A stretch of DNA of 64,000 bases from Cladocopium goreaui (Eukaryota > Sar > Dinophyceae > Suessiales > Symbiodiniaceae), in the NCBI GenBank assembly GCA_947184155.2, contig CAMXCT020002033.1, forward strand, positions 54,505 through 118,504. Reading direction: 5' to 3'. Numbering within the stretch: the first letter of the stretch is position 1; every line of letters begins with the position of its first letter. Shown here one piece after another: positions 22,321 to 33,986 of the stretch. The notes below the pieces were generated by a model, which saw nothing but the letters and a program-made list of their open reading frames with translations, did not search any database and was not told where the DNA came from. A program made the position numbers and the translations under genes.

Positions 22321-22712
22321 GAGAAGCACTGCCACATGGTATTGCAATATAAGTGGTTCAAAGCGATCTCTGATGGTGTCAAGACCCATGAAATAAGAGC
22401 TTGGTCACCGTTTTGGCAGAGCAGACTTTCAAGTGCAACCCATCTTGTCTTCTCCCATGGCTGCTTTTCTGAATCATTATGTTCTTTTATGGAAATGCCT
22501 ATGCAAATGTTTCTGTTTTAGTAGGATTGTTCAAGTCTAACCTGGAACTCAGGCTACGGCGCCAATGGTAGATTGCCTCCATTGCGGATCATTGGAATGA
22601 AAATCTCTCGCAGGGTAGAAGCCTTGGAGCATGGTGTTCAACCAGGTGAACTTCAACATTTATTTCAGAACTATGACCAGATCGTAATCATCGAGTTCCA
22701 ACGATACCAAAA
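22321..22712 (+). CDS. ASCH-like domain, two exons
   Basis: After TTCTTGGCAG|, exon 22321-22465 encodes EKHCHMVLQYKWFKAISDGV and continues KTHEIRAWSPFW, then ATHLVFSHG. Exon 22553-22712 follows AACTCAG| and encodes YGANGRLPPLRIIGMKI, ending QIVIIEF. The W-F-x-x-I-x-x-G-x-K-T-x-E-x-R core, the [LV]xFxxGY step and the final hydrophobic strand match the ASCH (ASC-1 homology) fold as I know it. That fold is thought to bind RNA or modified bases in coactivator and tRNA/rRNA-linked proteins. The exons lie in phase if the first ends before GGC, giving HGYG. Neighbouring exons on both sides share strand and style, so the domain may be part of a larger protein. Confidence 0.6.
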
Positions 22713-22839
22713 GGAACCATGCACTGAAACCTCAACACTTTCCACACAATTTAAATCTATATATATATATATTCTACCCTCTATCTATACATGCAAAAAG
22801 TCCACATGTATGTTCTGTGTATTTCGTTCGATTCTCCAG

Positions 22840-24360
22840 GAGCTCGAGGTTGCCCCAGAGGGAAGTGGAAAACCCATGGAGGCGTGGTCAAAACAGAATA
22901 CCTACAAGATCCTAAGGGCAGAAATTTAAAAACATGGCCACATCACATGGATGACACACTAGTCATTGGCTCATGAAAAGGAACTTTTGTTAACATTCTT
23001 TGCTTGCAACCTTGTGCAGAATCAAACATTCTGAATCGAGGCTCCTGTGAAGCCAGCGCCGGCCATTGCCACCAACCCAGATGAGATGGACACATTGCCG
23101 ATCGAGATCGATGAGGCCGTTCCAACATGAAAGCCGTTCCAACATATATACTGAGTTCCCGTGCAGGATGTGATCCCGCCTGGTGGCCTGGCGAATGAAG
23201 TTGCATCTCCAGCGGCAACCAAAAAGACTGTGAAGTCAACTTTCCAGGACCTCCTTTAGTGTTTTTCTCATCAATGCCAGTATGTTTAAACTATACCTTG
23301 TGGGACAAGGTAGGCTCGACGTAGAAATGCCAGGGGTTCGACGTAGAAATGCGAGGGGTTGACGTAGAAATGCCAGGGGTTGACGTAGAAATGCCAGGGG
23401 TCGACGTAGAAATGCCACTTGTTTCTGTTTTTAGACCATATCATAGAAATATTTAAACCTATTCAATCTTGCATCAGGACACCATCCCCAAAGTGTCAAA
23501 TCGTGTTCTGTGGCAGGACCACAAGCCCCTGGAAGACAAACCCGCGATGCTCACAACGGAGGAATCGGCTGCTGCAGCCACAGCGGCATTGCAAATCTAT
23601 GCCGGGAAGACGGATGGTGAACAGGACATCCTGCAGGCAGGGATCTGTCATAACAAAGAGTCCATGTCATGTTGAATCTTTGTGCAATTGCAGGCTCAAG
23701 CACGAGTCAGAGAGCTACACCGAGACCTTCAAGCAAAGGAAATCCAGGCGAAACAGGAAAAAAAGGAGAAAAAGAAACAGAAGAAGGCAGCAGAGCAACA
23801 GAACAGTGAGCCCACAGTGGCAGTTAAGGCTGCTGACATGGACCCTGAACAGGAAAACCACCAGGAACAGACCGAGGTCGTCCCTCCACCGGCCAAGAAA
23901 TTGAAGAGATCACAAGCTGTCAGTTATGCAAGTGCTGACATAGAAGCGTTTTTCCAGTCAGCAACAACCACTGCACCAGACGTGCAGAACCCAGGAATCA
24001 AGTTTGTTACGGTTTGTCATTTCAAATGCATTTGACACATTCAGTCCTGCTTGATCAATAAATTCGATTGCCAGGTGCTGGAGAAATTGAAGGGCCTGGG
24101 CACCATCACTGTGCCAAGCGGTCTGCTGGAAAAGAACAAGAAGAGTTTTACAGTGCCTGCACCACCTCACCTACAAAGTTCCAACTGCAAAAGCATTGAG
24201 ATCAAGTTCTGGCCGTATCTCAGAGCATTCTAACATTCGTTTCTTGAATAAATGACATAATATATAGTTTTGTGCTGTGCCTTGCAAAGGCATGCTGCCG
24301 GGTTCTATGTCAAGAAGGTGCACAACAAGACCGACCAGGAAATCCAGCTGGACAAAGGGG
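22840..24360 (+). CDS. Multi-exon gene segment, Lys-rich coiled coil
   Basis: Exons are seen at about 22840-22923 (ELEVAPEGSGKPMEAWSKQN), 23041-23128, 23167-23253, 23478-23640 (DTIPKVSNRVLWQDHKPLED), 23694-24012, 24075-24233 and 24290-24356. The 23694 exon holds a strongly charged coiled coil (RDLQAKEIQAKQEKKEKKKQ), then a PPPAKKLKRSQ nuclear-localisation-like cluster. The 24075 exon reads VLEKLKGLGTITVPSGLLEK. All follow AG acceptors, several as GCAG|G or CCAG|G. This may be the continuation of the ASCH-domain gene upstream. No further family is recognised. A 21-bp minisatellite sits in the intron before 23478. Confidence 0.5.
23312..23418. repeat. ~21-bp minisatellite (TCGACGTAGAAATGCCAGGGG), 5 copies
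   Basis: TTGACGTAGAAATGCCAGGGG-type units repeat five times between two exons. The core GAAATGCC recurs in an unrelated minisatellite at 27.07-27.18 kb. Confidence 0.85.
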
Positions 24361-25435
24361 GTGGCTGTAATTTGAAAATGTGCAAATATGGCATTGCTGA
24401 AGGGTGGCTCAGCAAAAAGTTTTGATTGTGCAGCCCTCCCCCCAAAAATGGTGAAGCTAGCCTCTGTGATTCGCCAAGGTGGGCCTTGGCACAGCACCTG
24501 GCAGGATGGACGGCAGCAGAATTAGCAACAGGCAGCACTGGAGTGTGATGGCATAATTGCCAACGCCATGAATTTTGACAGTCGACTTTGGCAGATCTGG
24601 GGAAACAAAAAAGGAGAACCAGTCTTGCAACAAGTCAAACTCAGCCATTTGATGAGACAGAGTTGTTCATTGAGTATTATTTCTTACTCCGTTAATTCTG
24701 AGCAAATCTGGCTTCAAGGGATCTTAGTGGGTTTTCGCGATCGAATCCAGTGGGAATGGGGGTTGAGAAACATCACCCGCTTGGACTCACACGTGGCCAA
24801 GCAGCATGTTTGATTGCAATGGGCGCTCCACTCGTTTTGCCCGAAACCCAGACATACTCAAACCAAGCCTTGCAGTACCAGCAGGTTTGTCTGCATGAAG
24901 TTCAGCCTCAGGTTACATGCCATCGATTTCATTGTGCAGAACACCCCTGCATATGCATCCGCTTCAACCCGTGTCTGGGTCTCAGCGCAGTTCTCAACTG
25001 AATGGAGGCGTTTAAAGAGTGTCCCTTTCTAAGAACATGGAGATCTACGAAATGTACAGCGGCACGAGCAAAATATACCAGGCAGCATGTCGAAATCTCA
25101 GGGAAACAATGTCGAAAAATGGAAACCGTTCAAACAAGAGTCGGCTTTCTTACACAAAAAAAACATGTGGCATTGAGGCCGGCGGGGGCTGATGAGGCGT
25201 GCTTCTGCATCAGTTGATTTTCACTGCACTTTTGTAAATTGTGGTCAGAGACCCCGGGTCATGTGATTTGCCTTTGCCAGTGATTATTACGACATCGTCC
25301 ATCGCCCTGACCACCATGACGTGGAGTCAGTGCCCTCAACTCAGACGAAGTATGTGTAAAAAGTTTAACCAAGATCAAAATTCCCTGTATGTGATTTCGT
25401 TTTATGCAAAAGATACAGCTTGCCATTTTATGGCT
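24361..25435 (+). other. Sparse exon-like pieces, no firm gene
   Basis: The best candidate exon is about 24882-25005 (FSLRLHAIDFIVQNTPAYAS) after CAGCAG|. Shorter fragments occur at 24460-24540. The rest shows no clear coding signal. Confidence 0.25.
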
Positions 25436-25439
25436 TTTC

Positions 25440-26330
25440 AACTATTGTGTTGGTGTCCTGAGGCCAGGCATATTAGCGGCAATCAAGGGGGTTCTCCGGC
25501 TACGACCGGGGTCCCTATGTTGGCTTGGGATCCCATGTTCACTCTTGATTTGGGTGTCGCTTGGAACATCGAAGCGTGGCACGTTGTTTGATATGTTTGG
25601 AGACATCTCCCTGGAGAGTGTCAGAAAGTCCAACATACACTTGGGCAGGGCTGCACTGCTCATACTCTTGTGTGTAGCACGGCAAATATGGTGGGCTGTG
25701 GAACAGCCTGGGTCTTCACGTTTGCCAAAGATGCCCTTCTTTGCAGAGCTGCTCATGGACAAATTGATTCCCACCGGCTTCCAAAGGTTGTCATGCCCTC
25801 AGCTGTGTATGTTGGTGTTGTTCATGTAAAATTTGCATGTTGATTGTCCTATAATTGTGTCCTGTGCCCAGTTGGATGGGAGCGTTTCCTGGAGCAACAT
25901 CACCAAAAAGAACGATGCTTTTTGGATCTTGGTCGGGGCCCCAGTGTCAAAAAACATCAACAACACCAAAAAACAGTTTGAGAGCGATCCAGGCCTGCAA
26001 TTGAAAAGTTCCAGAACAAGCTCACGCAAAAACGCCGGTCAGAGATCAAGGAAAGGTGCATTTGAAATGATTGATTTCTTTCAACATGGAAAGTTCACAC
26101 ACTTTCAAAATGGTTCCTTCAGGGTTTATGTATGTTTGGTACATCAGGACTTTCAAAACAAGAACAAGATCGAGATCGTGAAACGCAGTCGCCACAATGG
26201 GAAAGTGTTTGCAACTGAGTTGTTCACGGTCTGTGACAATTAAGTTTGCCAGGTTTAACTAGGCTTCCCGGCTTCCCAGGTCAGGAGGAAAGCACCTCAA
26301 GGCTACGGGTGCATACCCAAAGACATTTGC
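25440..26330 (+). CDS. Multi-exon copy of a recurrent dinoflagellate protein family
   Basis: Part 1 (about 25440-25800) reads GILAAIKGVLRLRPGSLCWL, then IPCSLLIW, SLGTSKRG, RAALLILLCVARQIWWAVEQ and PGSS. Part 2 (from about 25872, after GCCCAG|) contains WMGAFPGATSPKRTMLFG. Part 3 (about 26280-26330) contains GGKHLKATGAYPKTFATRV. I recall this block order (R-P-G-S-L-x-W-L-G-x-P-C-S, then W-x-x-E-Q-P, then W-M-G-x-x-x-x-x-T-P-K-R-T-x-L-F, then K-x-L-K-x-T-x-x-Y-P-x-x-F-x-x-x-V) from many unnamed dinoflagellate predicted proteins. Its function is unknown to me. The copy is split by introns and one frame changes between blocks, so it may be decaying. Confidence 0.45.
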
Positions 26331-26604
26331 AACCCGTGTGATTTCGGAGCACTTGAAAGTCAAACGTGTCATAGCCCCAGTTCAGGAACCATGAATCTTG
26401 TTTTTCTGCTGCACTCCAATGATGTATGTTTGTTGCCAAGCTTTGAGTAAGGATCTGCCACGTGGCAAGAAGATGGATTTCTCCAAGATCCAAAAGGCTG
26501 GCTAACTGCAGTCTGTCACATTTGATCTAGTCATGGATTGTTTATTTCATATATTTTCAAACTGTGGTTCGTGCGCATGCACTAAAACCAATGAATCTGT
26601 GCCA

Positions 26605-26679
26605 GGATCACCCTGCTGAGTGGAAATATTCAGATCTAGGAGATCTGGAGATGTTTCTCCAGGAACGAATAGATGAGGG
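26605..26679 (+). CDS. Single short exon
   Basis: After TGTGCCAG| the frame DHPAEWKYSDLGDLEMFLQE continues RIDEG. It looks coding and shares strand with its neighbours, but the partners in its transcript are unclear. Confidence 0.35.
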
Positions 26680-27069
26680 TACGTTCAAGCCAACGTTTCC
26701 GTTTCAGCCAGAATTTTTGCCATAATCTCTGAGTTGGTGGCTTTTGAAATGCAAAGGCTGAAAGCCCGAAGCCACCCAGAGCATAGCATGGGGCAAGCTG
26801 AAACAAACAAAAGCGGAGACACAGTTCTTGATTCACAATCGAAGATCTAATTTCTCTGATCATGGATTTTGATGAACAGTTCAATCCATTTCCGTGCAAT
26901 TGCCTCCACTGCTTAGGAAAATTCAATCAGTGTGGATGTCAGTGGTTCACTGCATACTTTTCTTTGGATGACAGCAACAAAATCTGTCATTAGGTGACCC
27001 TGCGAGCCGCACTTGCAGCCTGAAGCATCATTTGCAGAAATTGGGGAAAACGGCCAAAATGGCAAAAAA

Positions 27070-27178
27070 CCAATGACCGGGAAATGCCGGCCAATGATCG
27101 GGAAATGCCGGGGGGTTGACCGGGAAATGCCGGCCAATGATCGGGAAATGCCACCAATGACCGGGAAATGCCACCCCC
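27070..27178. repeat. ~21-bp minisatellite (GACCGGGAAATGCCGGCCAAT), ~5-6 copies
   Basis: GGGAAATGCC recurs at about 20-22-bp steps, alternating GACCGGGAAATGCC and GATCGGGAAATGCC, with CCGGCCAAT links. It lies between exons. Confidence 0.85.
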
Positions 27179-27600
27179 TACTGGCAGTAGAGGATTTTGA
27201 ACAAAATTTGTCATTTTGATGAGTCAATGTCCCCAGCTGGCATTGCAGCCTCAAACCTATAGTGTCAAACTTGACCAAGCCGAGGATTGGCTGGATTCCT
27301 AGATTCAAGATCTGGGTTTGGGAACTTCATTGTTTCTACAACTTGGAAACTTGCAATTGCATGATACAGTAGGCCTGGACTTACTCCACGGTGATGGCAT
27401 CTGCGCCCAAAGATGCAACATGTTTGGCCCTCGGTTAACCTTCTGAATGGACTATTGATTGAACAGTCAAATTATACAGTATGCGATCTGTTGAGGCACT
27501 GCTGACGTTGCAGAGACACAGGCTGGTTTCAACTGTCTCGGAATGAATGTGCACAACTACGATGGTGACGACCTTCACATTGCATCTGTTTGAGAGGCAG

Positions 27601-28106
27601 AGAATGCAGAACCGGAAAGCAATGCATCCACCCCTGTGGAAATGAAAGAAAAGAAGGAAAAGAAAGACAAGAAAGATAAGAAAGATAAGAAAGATAAGAA
27701 GGAGAAGAAGGCCAAGAAGGAAAAGATAGATGAGGACGATGCAGTCTCTGTCAAGGAGTCAGAAGCAAGAGATGCAGGAGATGACCGGTGTGAGGACCCG
27801 CCCCAGTCCCCATCCGACAGTGCCCCCTCAAGCTCGGTGAAGACTGAGCCTGCACCAGCAGCTGAAGGTGAACATCCTGGTCAGGCCATGGCCAAAAGTA
27901 CATTGAACGCCAAGGCACTGGCAGCACTCAACAGAGCAGCAACGGCTGATTTGCAGCACCAGGTTGAAACTGACCCCGAAAAGAACGATGATGAGCTGCC
28001 GGAGCTTTCCGAGCATGTCAAGAAGCTTCGGCACCGTCATCTCAACCAGTTTCAGCGGTCTTTGAAAAGTCTGATACTCAGTAATGCTGACCCAACAGAA
28101 AATTAA
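27601..28106 (+). CDS. Lys-rich low-complexity protein or terminal exon, ~167 aa
   Basis: An AG acceptor at 27599-27600 opens a frame reading NAEPESNASTPVEMKEKKEK, then a (DKK)n tract and an acidic Ser/Pro stretch. The C-terminal helical part contains LNAKALAALNRAATADLQHQ and ends KSLILSNADPTEN before TAA at 28104-28106. The Lys tract resembles nuclear or nucleolar basic tails. It could be a last exon of the 26.6-kb unit, or an internal exon with read-through. No family is recognised. Confidence 0.45.
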
Positions 28107-28149
28107 ATGACAACAATAATTTAAGAGCGTGCTTTGCTGCATTTTCCAG

Positions 28150-28311
28150 ATGGGTTCAAGTTGGCCTCATCAAGAGAAGCTCCCAGGCAAGACCACACCG
28201 GCTGAAATCAAAGCCCTGGCTCGCGAAATCAGAGCAGGTGGGGATGGTGAGGGAATGATGCTATTCCATGAGACATATATGTATATAAATACATATGTAT
28301 ATATGTATATA

Positions 28312-28350
<39 letters not shown>

Positions 28351-28583
28351 GTGTATATGTATATATATATGTGTATATACATATATATATATATTGTATT
28401 GTATATAATATGATTATGTATATACTTTAGATGTTCAGCCCATGAAGCACTTGCCAAATTTCCTGAACAGCAAATAAAATTGTTTCATGGAAATATTTCT
28501 CTCCCAGGAAAAAAGTCGGGCGAGTACAGCGACCTTCTGGAGGATTTCTTTGCATGCAAAGGACTGTTGACAGCTGAAGCATT
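28150..28583 (+). CDS. Two short exons flanking a TA microsatellite intron
   Basis: Exon 28150-28253 follows TTTTCCAG| and encodes [20 protein letters not shown], continuing [14 protein letters not shown]. Exon 28508-28583 follows CTCCCAG| and encodes [20 protein letters not shown], continuing TAEA. The intron is mostly (TA)n. I recognise no family. Confidence 0.4.
28264..28430. repeat. TA/TATG microsatellite
   Basis: ATATATGTATAT-type sequence covers about 165 bp, including a pure (TA)n core near 28317-28340. It sits inside a probable intron. Confidence 0.9.
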
Positions 28584-28785
28584 CCTGATATTTATTCCAT
28601 GATTGTGTAATCATTGCAACTCATCAATGGAACATCTCCCGCAGGGACATTTCTTTGTTGGCATGACATCAGAGTGAAGAATGTCTTCCACGTCAACTCA
28701 CAACATGTCATTTGATACTTCGTTTGATTCATAGTTTTGGGCTCAAAACCAGGTGTGGCAATCAAACGATTTGGGCAACTTTCCA

Positions 28786-29097
28786 ATGGCCCTCGTTCCT
28801 GTCGAACCCATGGCATCCATGCAAGCATACCTTGCTCCCTTGTTACACATCGACCGTGCGATTCAGAACCTGTATGAGGTTATGTTCGAACTGCAGGAAC
28901 TCGAAGACGTTTTGACCGCTATGAATTTACCTGGCATCACTCCACCAATGTTGGACCTCGCCGCTCCAGTTCGGCGTATCATTGCAGCAGCCAAGGTTCA
29001 TCGCCTTCGAACAATAGTGCAACTCCAGAGGAACTTGCACATTTACTGGCGTCACCATTGGAGTCCGCCAGAATTTGACTTTAATCATGCCTTGTAA
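28786..29097 (+). CDS. Small uninterrupted ORF, 103 aa, unknown
   Basis: An ATG at 28786 (MALVPVEPMASMQAYLAPLL) gives a helical frame (RAIQNLYEVMFELQELEDVL) ending HHWSPPEFDFNHAL before TAA. The frame opens 33 bp further upstream with another ATG (28753). Composition is protein-like and GC content is higher than the flanks. It could be an intronless retrocopy or a last exon. No family is recognised. Confidence 0.45.
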   Translation: MALVPVEPMASMQAYLAPLLHIDRAIQNLYEVMFELQELEDVLTAMNLPGITPPMLDLAAPVRRIIAAAKVHRLRTIVQLQRNLHIYWRHHWSPPEFDFNHAL

Positions 29098-29260
29098 CCT
29101 TGCTACTGCCAATGTGAGCCAGTTTTTACATCTCAGGGTGCTCATCCACTGTGATGTGCCTAACCCAACCGTTCGAAGCCTGTGAGACGAAATCCCCTCG
29201 AAATCCCCATGTGTGAAAATAACTGTGCAGCTGCTTATTATTTGCATGTTTGAGTTGCAG

Positions 29261-29899
29261 ATGTCCGGACAACAAAACTCACATCCATGTTATGGGACAA
29301 ACAAATCCTCCTCATTGATGTTGAAGGAAAATGGGACGAAAGCCGCACCATGGACTCCCTGTGCCACCGCACTCGCAAGAAGAGAAGCCTGAAGCGGGCT
29401 TGGATGACACTCAAGGACTTGGAGAAGAGGTGCCATTCCTAACCTATAGATGTTTCATTGAAACGCTACAACAGTGCATAATCTTAATGGCCAGGATCAT
29501 TTTTTGACAGGTGACAAAGTGGGATACCACCAATTCGTCTTTGATGTCCAGCCTGGGTCTCTCATGCAGCCAGGTTCGAGCGCGAATCCGATCCACCAGG
29601 CCTTGCAGCAGCGCTGTTCTCGGAAAAGGTCAAAGGTAAAATGGTCCGAGATCACCCAGAGTTTCCCGGCAACAAGGCGGGATTAGTTGTTGAACAAATC
29701 ATCAAGAAACTTTTATACCAAAATGATTGTGGTGATTTGCATCCTGCGAACACAGGAAATGAGACAAGTCAAAGTCTACAAGGAGGAAGAGGAAGTCAGT
29801 GAATCTGAGGATGAACGTGAGACCAAGACCATGCACACAAAGGCGGACAAAGAGACTTTGTCGGACGAGGATTGTGATGATGATATGTTACTTGGCTAG
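29261..29899 (+). CDS. Multi-exon segment with basic and acidic exons
   Basis: Exon 29261-29429 follows GAGTTGCAG| and encodes LTSMLWDKQILLIDVEGKWD, then a basic stretch (HRTRKKRSLKRAWMTLKDLE). Exon 29512-29640 follows TTTTGACAG| and has two readable frames. The last exon (about 29763-29899) encodes VKVYKEEEEVSESEDERETK and ends DEDCDDDMLLG before TAG. The acidic tail and the basic middle suggest a nuclear protein. The family is unknown. Confidence 0.4.
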
Positions 29900-30054
29900 T
29901 ACTTTTGGCCAGGTGGATCAATGGAGGGATGGACCCATGCAATGCACAAGATATAAACACTTTTTAGCCTTTTGATACATATATATATATTATCATAAAA
30001 TGATAAAAGGAATATCGGCTTCATTGTCGGACTTTTTCACCCTCAAGCTTTCTG

Positions 30055-30530
30055 TCACGTGGTGGCCTTTTTGGCTGGCTTCGACTTCATCGGCGTCGGT
30101 TTCACAGAGTCTTTTGACACACCCGGGCCCTTCATGGGCTTCTTCGGAATTGTCTGGTTCTTTCCTGGCTTTTTTTTGTCCTTCTGGTCATGCTCCTCAT
30201 CCAGCACTCTTTCCCAGCATTCAGTGATGGTGTTGCGGTCCTTGTCCCAATCAAGGGATTTCAGCCTACAGCAGGTGTCTCCCAAAATTGGATGATGTCC
30301 CCTGAAACATGCCATTTTTGTAGGCCCCGTGCAAACCCTAATCTGGATTCATGTCCTTATTATATAGGATGCGATACAGAAGAGACATGAAAACGTTGGA
30401 CAATAAGGGAAAAATAAAATACAAGGGGCTTGAATCCGGATGCCGTTCCCTTCCAGCAGTGCACATACTTCTCCGAAATGCTGCTGTGCCGGACCATGGC
30501 TTTGAGATCTAGAGCCAAGGAACCAGAAAT
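30055..30530 (-). CDS. Minus-strand two-exon gene fragment, basic C-terminus
   Basis: The upstream exon (about 30530-30410) reads LDLKAMVRHSSISEKYVHCW and then KGTASGFKP. The downstream exon (30315-30055) reads MACFRGHHPILGDTCCRLKS, then a Lys/Pro-rich basic tail (KDKKKPGKNQTIPKKPMKGP) ending AKKATT before the stop. The first exon resembles a segment I recall from unnamed dinoflagellate proteins (S-S-I-S-x-x-x-V-H-C-W-K-G-T-A-S-G). It lies antisense within the plus-strand exon tract, so two transcripts interleave here or one is a relic. Confidence 0.4.
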
Positions 30531-30774
30531 TGAAGTTTGGGGGGAAAGCTGCAGGAATGCACACAAAACGCTTGAGTTGATACACCTATTCCAGTTCCAT
30601 TAAATTATCCAAGCAGAGTTTCGAAAGTCTCTATCCAAAGATCTTCCCTTGTCTGATCTATATTCCATGATAACCAGGATCCATACTATATTGGAATAGC
30701 TAACTGATATCCAATTGTCTTATCCAACTGAGATCATATGGTCTCTCTCAAACAATCCAGGGCAGTCCCCTGCC

Positions 30775-31979
30775 TCCGCCTCGCTCCATACTGCAATTGT
30801 GAGGCGAGATGTAACCTCGACAGCATCAGGGGCCACGGGAAGAAGGCCAAAGCCAAAGGGAAAGCCAAAGGCCAGAGTGTCCACACGAGGGCAGAAGAGA
30901 CAGAAGGCTGGATATCCTTGAAGATTTCTGTCCAAAGTCCGGTCAGTGAGCCAAACGATTTGCAATCCCGAAAACCCAGTTACGACGATTATTTAAAAAT
31001 GATTTTGGAATCCCAAAACCTTTTCAGTTCAAACAAAATCCCACCATGACATTCCCTGACTGCTGCACAGCCTGAATCGGTTTTTGGCGATGAGGAGGAA
31101 GACCCTGCAGCGGAAGCACAGAGAGAGCTGCTGAAGAACAAAAAGCAGGCCGGATATGTTCCTCATTTCGACCCATGGGTTGCCGTAACTCATGACCAAA
31201 AAAATGTGTCCATTTATTGCATGCTTTGTCCCAACCATTCAGTGCAAGCCTTCTGCAGCTTGGTGCACTTCCAGCAACCACCTGCATTCAGGCAATCACC
31301 AGCATCGCCAGCTGTGTTGGGGAGAAGCCGGACATCGAAAAAAAGCTCAAAGAGAGTGGTGTGTCAGATTCTCAATCATTACCCTTTGCAGAATGATGGA
31401 ACTCTCATTTGTAGCTCCAACATGTGTTGATGGTAGCACAAATGACATCAAATAGAACTTTTATTTTAGTACATGTACCGAGTCGTGGTTCACTGGTAAT
31501 GAAAAAACTTTGAACCAGCATCCCAGGAACCAGCACTTCCTGACAGCCCTGATGCAAGACCTGGAAGAAGCGTCGACGGCTCTTAAAGGGCACCGTGAAA
31601 CGCTTGAAAATGCAACCTCGGAGGAGGAGGCACGGCATCACTACCACAATGATTCTCGATGTTTAAATTTGTTTTTTTGACAAACATCTAGCAACATTCC
31701 GAATGGTCGCCCCATCAAATGCCCCAAGTCCAGATTTGAGAGGTCTGACTCAGCCCCAAAAAAACATCAGAATCACAAACCATCAGCAAAATTGGAATTG
31801 TGACTTTGGGTTGGAATGCTGTTTCAAAAGTCAACATTTCAGAACAGGAGCCACCAACAACTGCTGAGCCCCCGGATCAATCATTGCTGCAGGTGCGTGA
31901 GTGCCTGGAAAAGGTCAAGAGCTGCATCGAGAAGCACAAGAATGCTGCCCAGACAGCGAAGAAGAATATTGTGACTTGA
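30775..31979 (+). CDS. Multi-exon segment, charged low-complexity protein
   Basis: Exon-like frames occur at about 30775-30921 (SPASASLHTAIVRRDVTSTA, then a basic RRPKPKGKPKARVSTRGQKR tract), 31069-31190 (PESVFGDEEEDPAAEAQREL, then LLKNKKQAGYVPHF), 31215-31370, 31500-31645 (HFLTALMQDLEEASTALKGH) and 31844-31979 (DQSLLQVRECLEKVKSCIEK, ending AKKNIVT and TGA). The later ones are helical. The family is unknown and the splice sites are inferred. Confidence 0.35.
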
Positions 31980-33980
31980 TCTGACTATATGATGTTTTGA
32001 GGAATGCTTTATGCATCAGAAAAACTGCACAACCTGTGCATGAATCGATTCATAAATTCACAAAGTTTCGAAAACCCCTGGCCTGCATCCGAGTTGAAGC
32101 CAAAGAATGAGAAGTGATCGGCCTGAGCGATTCTGAGTGGGCATTCTGAGCGGGGATGTGGATGCTGCATGAAGCTGTGGCATCGTTGACATATCAGGGG
32201 ATTTTGAGAGATCTGGGCATGCTGCCAAGATCTATATATTTTTTTCCACATCAAGATGGAAAGGTCTGCTGCACAACATGGCTGACATTTATGATGTCAA
32301 AACTCCTACATTTCTCAAACAATCATTGCACAGAAAACGTTTCCAAACGATTTGCGATTTAGAGCTGGTTGTATCAGCATGCAGCGTATGTAGGTGTGCA
32401 CTTGGCTTTAGCAAGTCCGTGCATGTGTTTTGGCAAAAGAACATGTGCATTCATGGCTGCATGCTGCAGACTCCGTACATGCTGCATGTGTGCATTTCAA
32501 GTGAGAAACAATATATATTCTGATGGCTTGCAGCCTGAATGCTGATTGGGGAAAGCCTCAATCCAATACGATCTTAGAGGAGGATAAAAAGAATCGTATA
32601 ATGCTGGCTGGGTATGAGTGCACTGCACAAAGAAATCACACCACTTTATATCAACTTCAGCTTGAAATTTGCCATTTCAATTGCATCATACTCAGCTCTG
32701 GGCAAACCATGCATGGAGGTGCTGGCCAGCCACTACTTGATCACCTAGAGCAGCGGGTCGGAGACGGAGCAGCTTGCCATTAATATTATATTAGTAATGT
32801 TCTGGTTCGACCGGTACCCAGTGTAATCTTTTTGGGTTCCAACATGAAAGCACCCACTTATAATAAAGCATGTGATTCCTTGACACCTATTTAGACCTTG
32901 GGCCTGTCAAAAATGCAAAGTCAAAACCCAAATCCATGTTTCCAATTGCTTGACATTTTTGCAGCTGCTTGCATGCAGTGAGTGGTGACTTTAGCACCTT
33001 TAGCTGCTCAAACCTGACAACCTGGACATGGCCAAATTTGCTCAGGATGCCTAGTCCTCGGTTGGTTTGATTGGTGCTTACGGTTGCTACTGGGTGGTTT
33101 AATTTCCAACACTACGACGCCAAGTGAAGAAGTCAGAACTTCCAGGTTACAAATAAAAACGACATGAAATAAACGTGTGATCGCGGCACAGGAGAAAATA
33201 ATGACATCACGCTGAAATGAGCATGCTCGCAAATGATCCTGACAGCTTGCTTGTATTGAACTCCGGGGCCCATGCTCAGGACATGTCCGTGCACTTCAGA
33301 AGTCCGATAGTGAGATCTTGCAATTGATGCAATTGCTACAACTGGCTTTGAATCTTCTTGAGCGTGGGTCCCTTCCCCAACCATCACATTTTGTTGGACT
33401 CCATATATCTTGATTTCAAGATCTTCGAAGATTCAGAAGCACCGAGGTTGGTGTCTCAAATAGATTGCCGTTTGTGGCTCAGGTTCAAGGACTGTGGGAA
33501 CCCAATATGTTTAAACAGTGCAATTTTATGTTTGCAGCTTCCGGCATCTGAGGTCTGAGAGCTCTGTGCAGACCGAGGTCGAAGGCGATTGTTTCAATTA
33601 AAGCTTGGAATTCAGAGGTACTCACATGTGATTTTTTAGCCTGCAGGGTCAATTGCACCGACGGATGCCTATGAAGAAATCCCAGGGCCTGACCCTCATT
33701 TGATTGAACAACATGATGCAACTGCAAGTGACTGGAACTGAAGGTGAAGAAATCGCATCATGAGCTTGATGGAACTCATCAGAAGTGATCATTGCTGTGA
33801 TCTGAGGTCATCGGAAGTTGGCCAATGGATCGGCGGAACTCATCAGGTTTGACCTCTGGCCTGATCCCTGGTTGGACTGATCCTTTGCACTTGTTTGGTG
33901 GTGCCAAGCCAAACTTCTAGATCTCACACCAGTCAGGCTCAAGCTCCAGATGGTGCAGAAACTTTGACCCTTAAAACTCC
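31980..33980. other. No convincing gene
   Basis: Many short frames occur on both strands. Some plus-strand stretches could be exons, but none has clear boundaries or composition. Confidence 0.3.
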
Positions 33981-33986
33981 CTAGCC

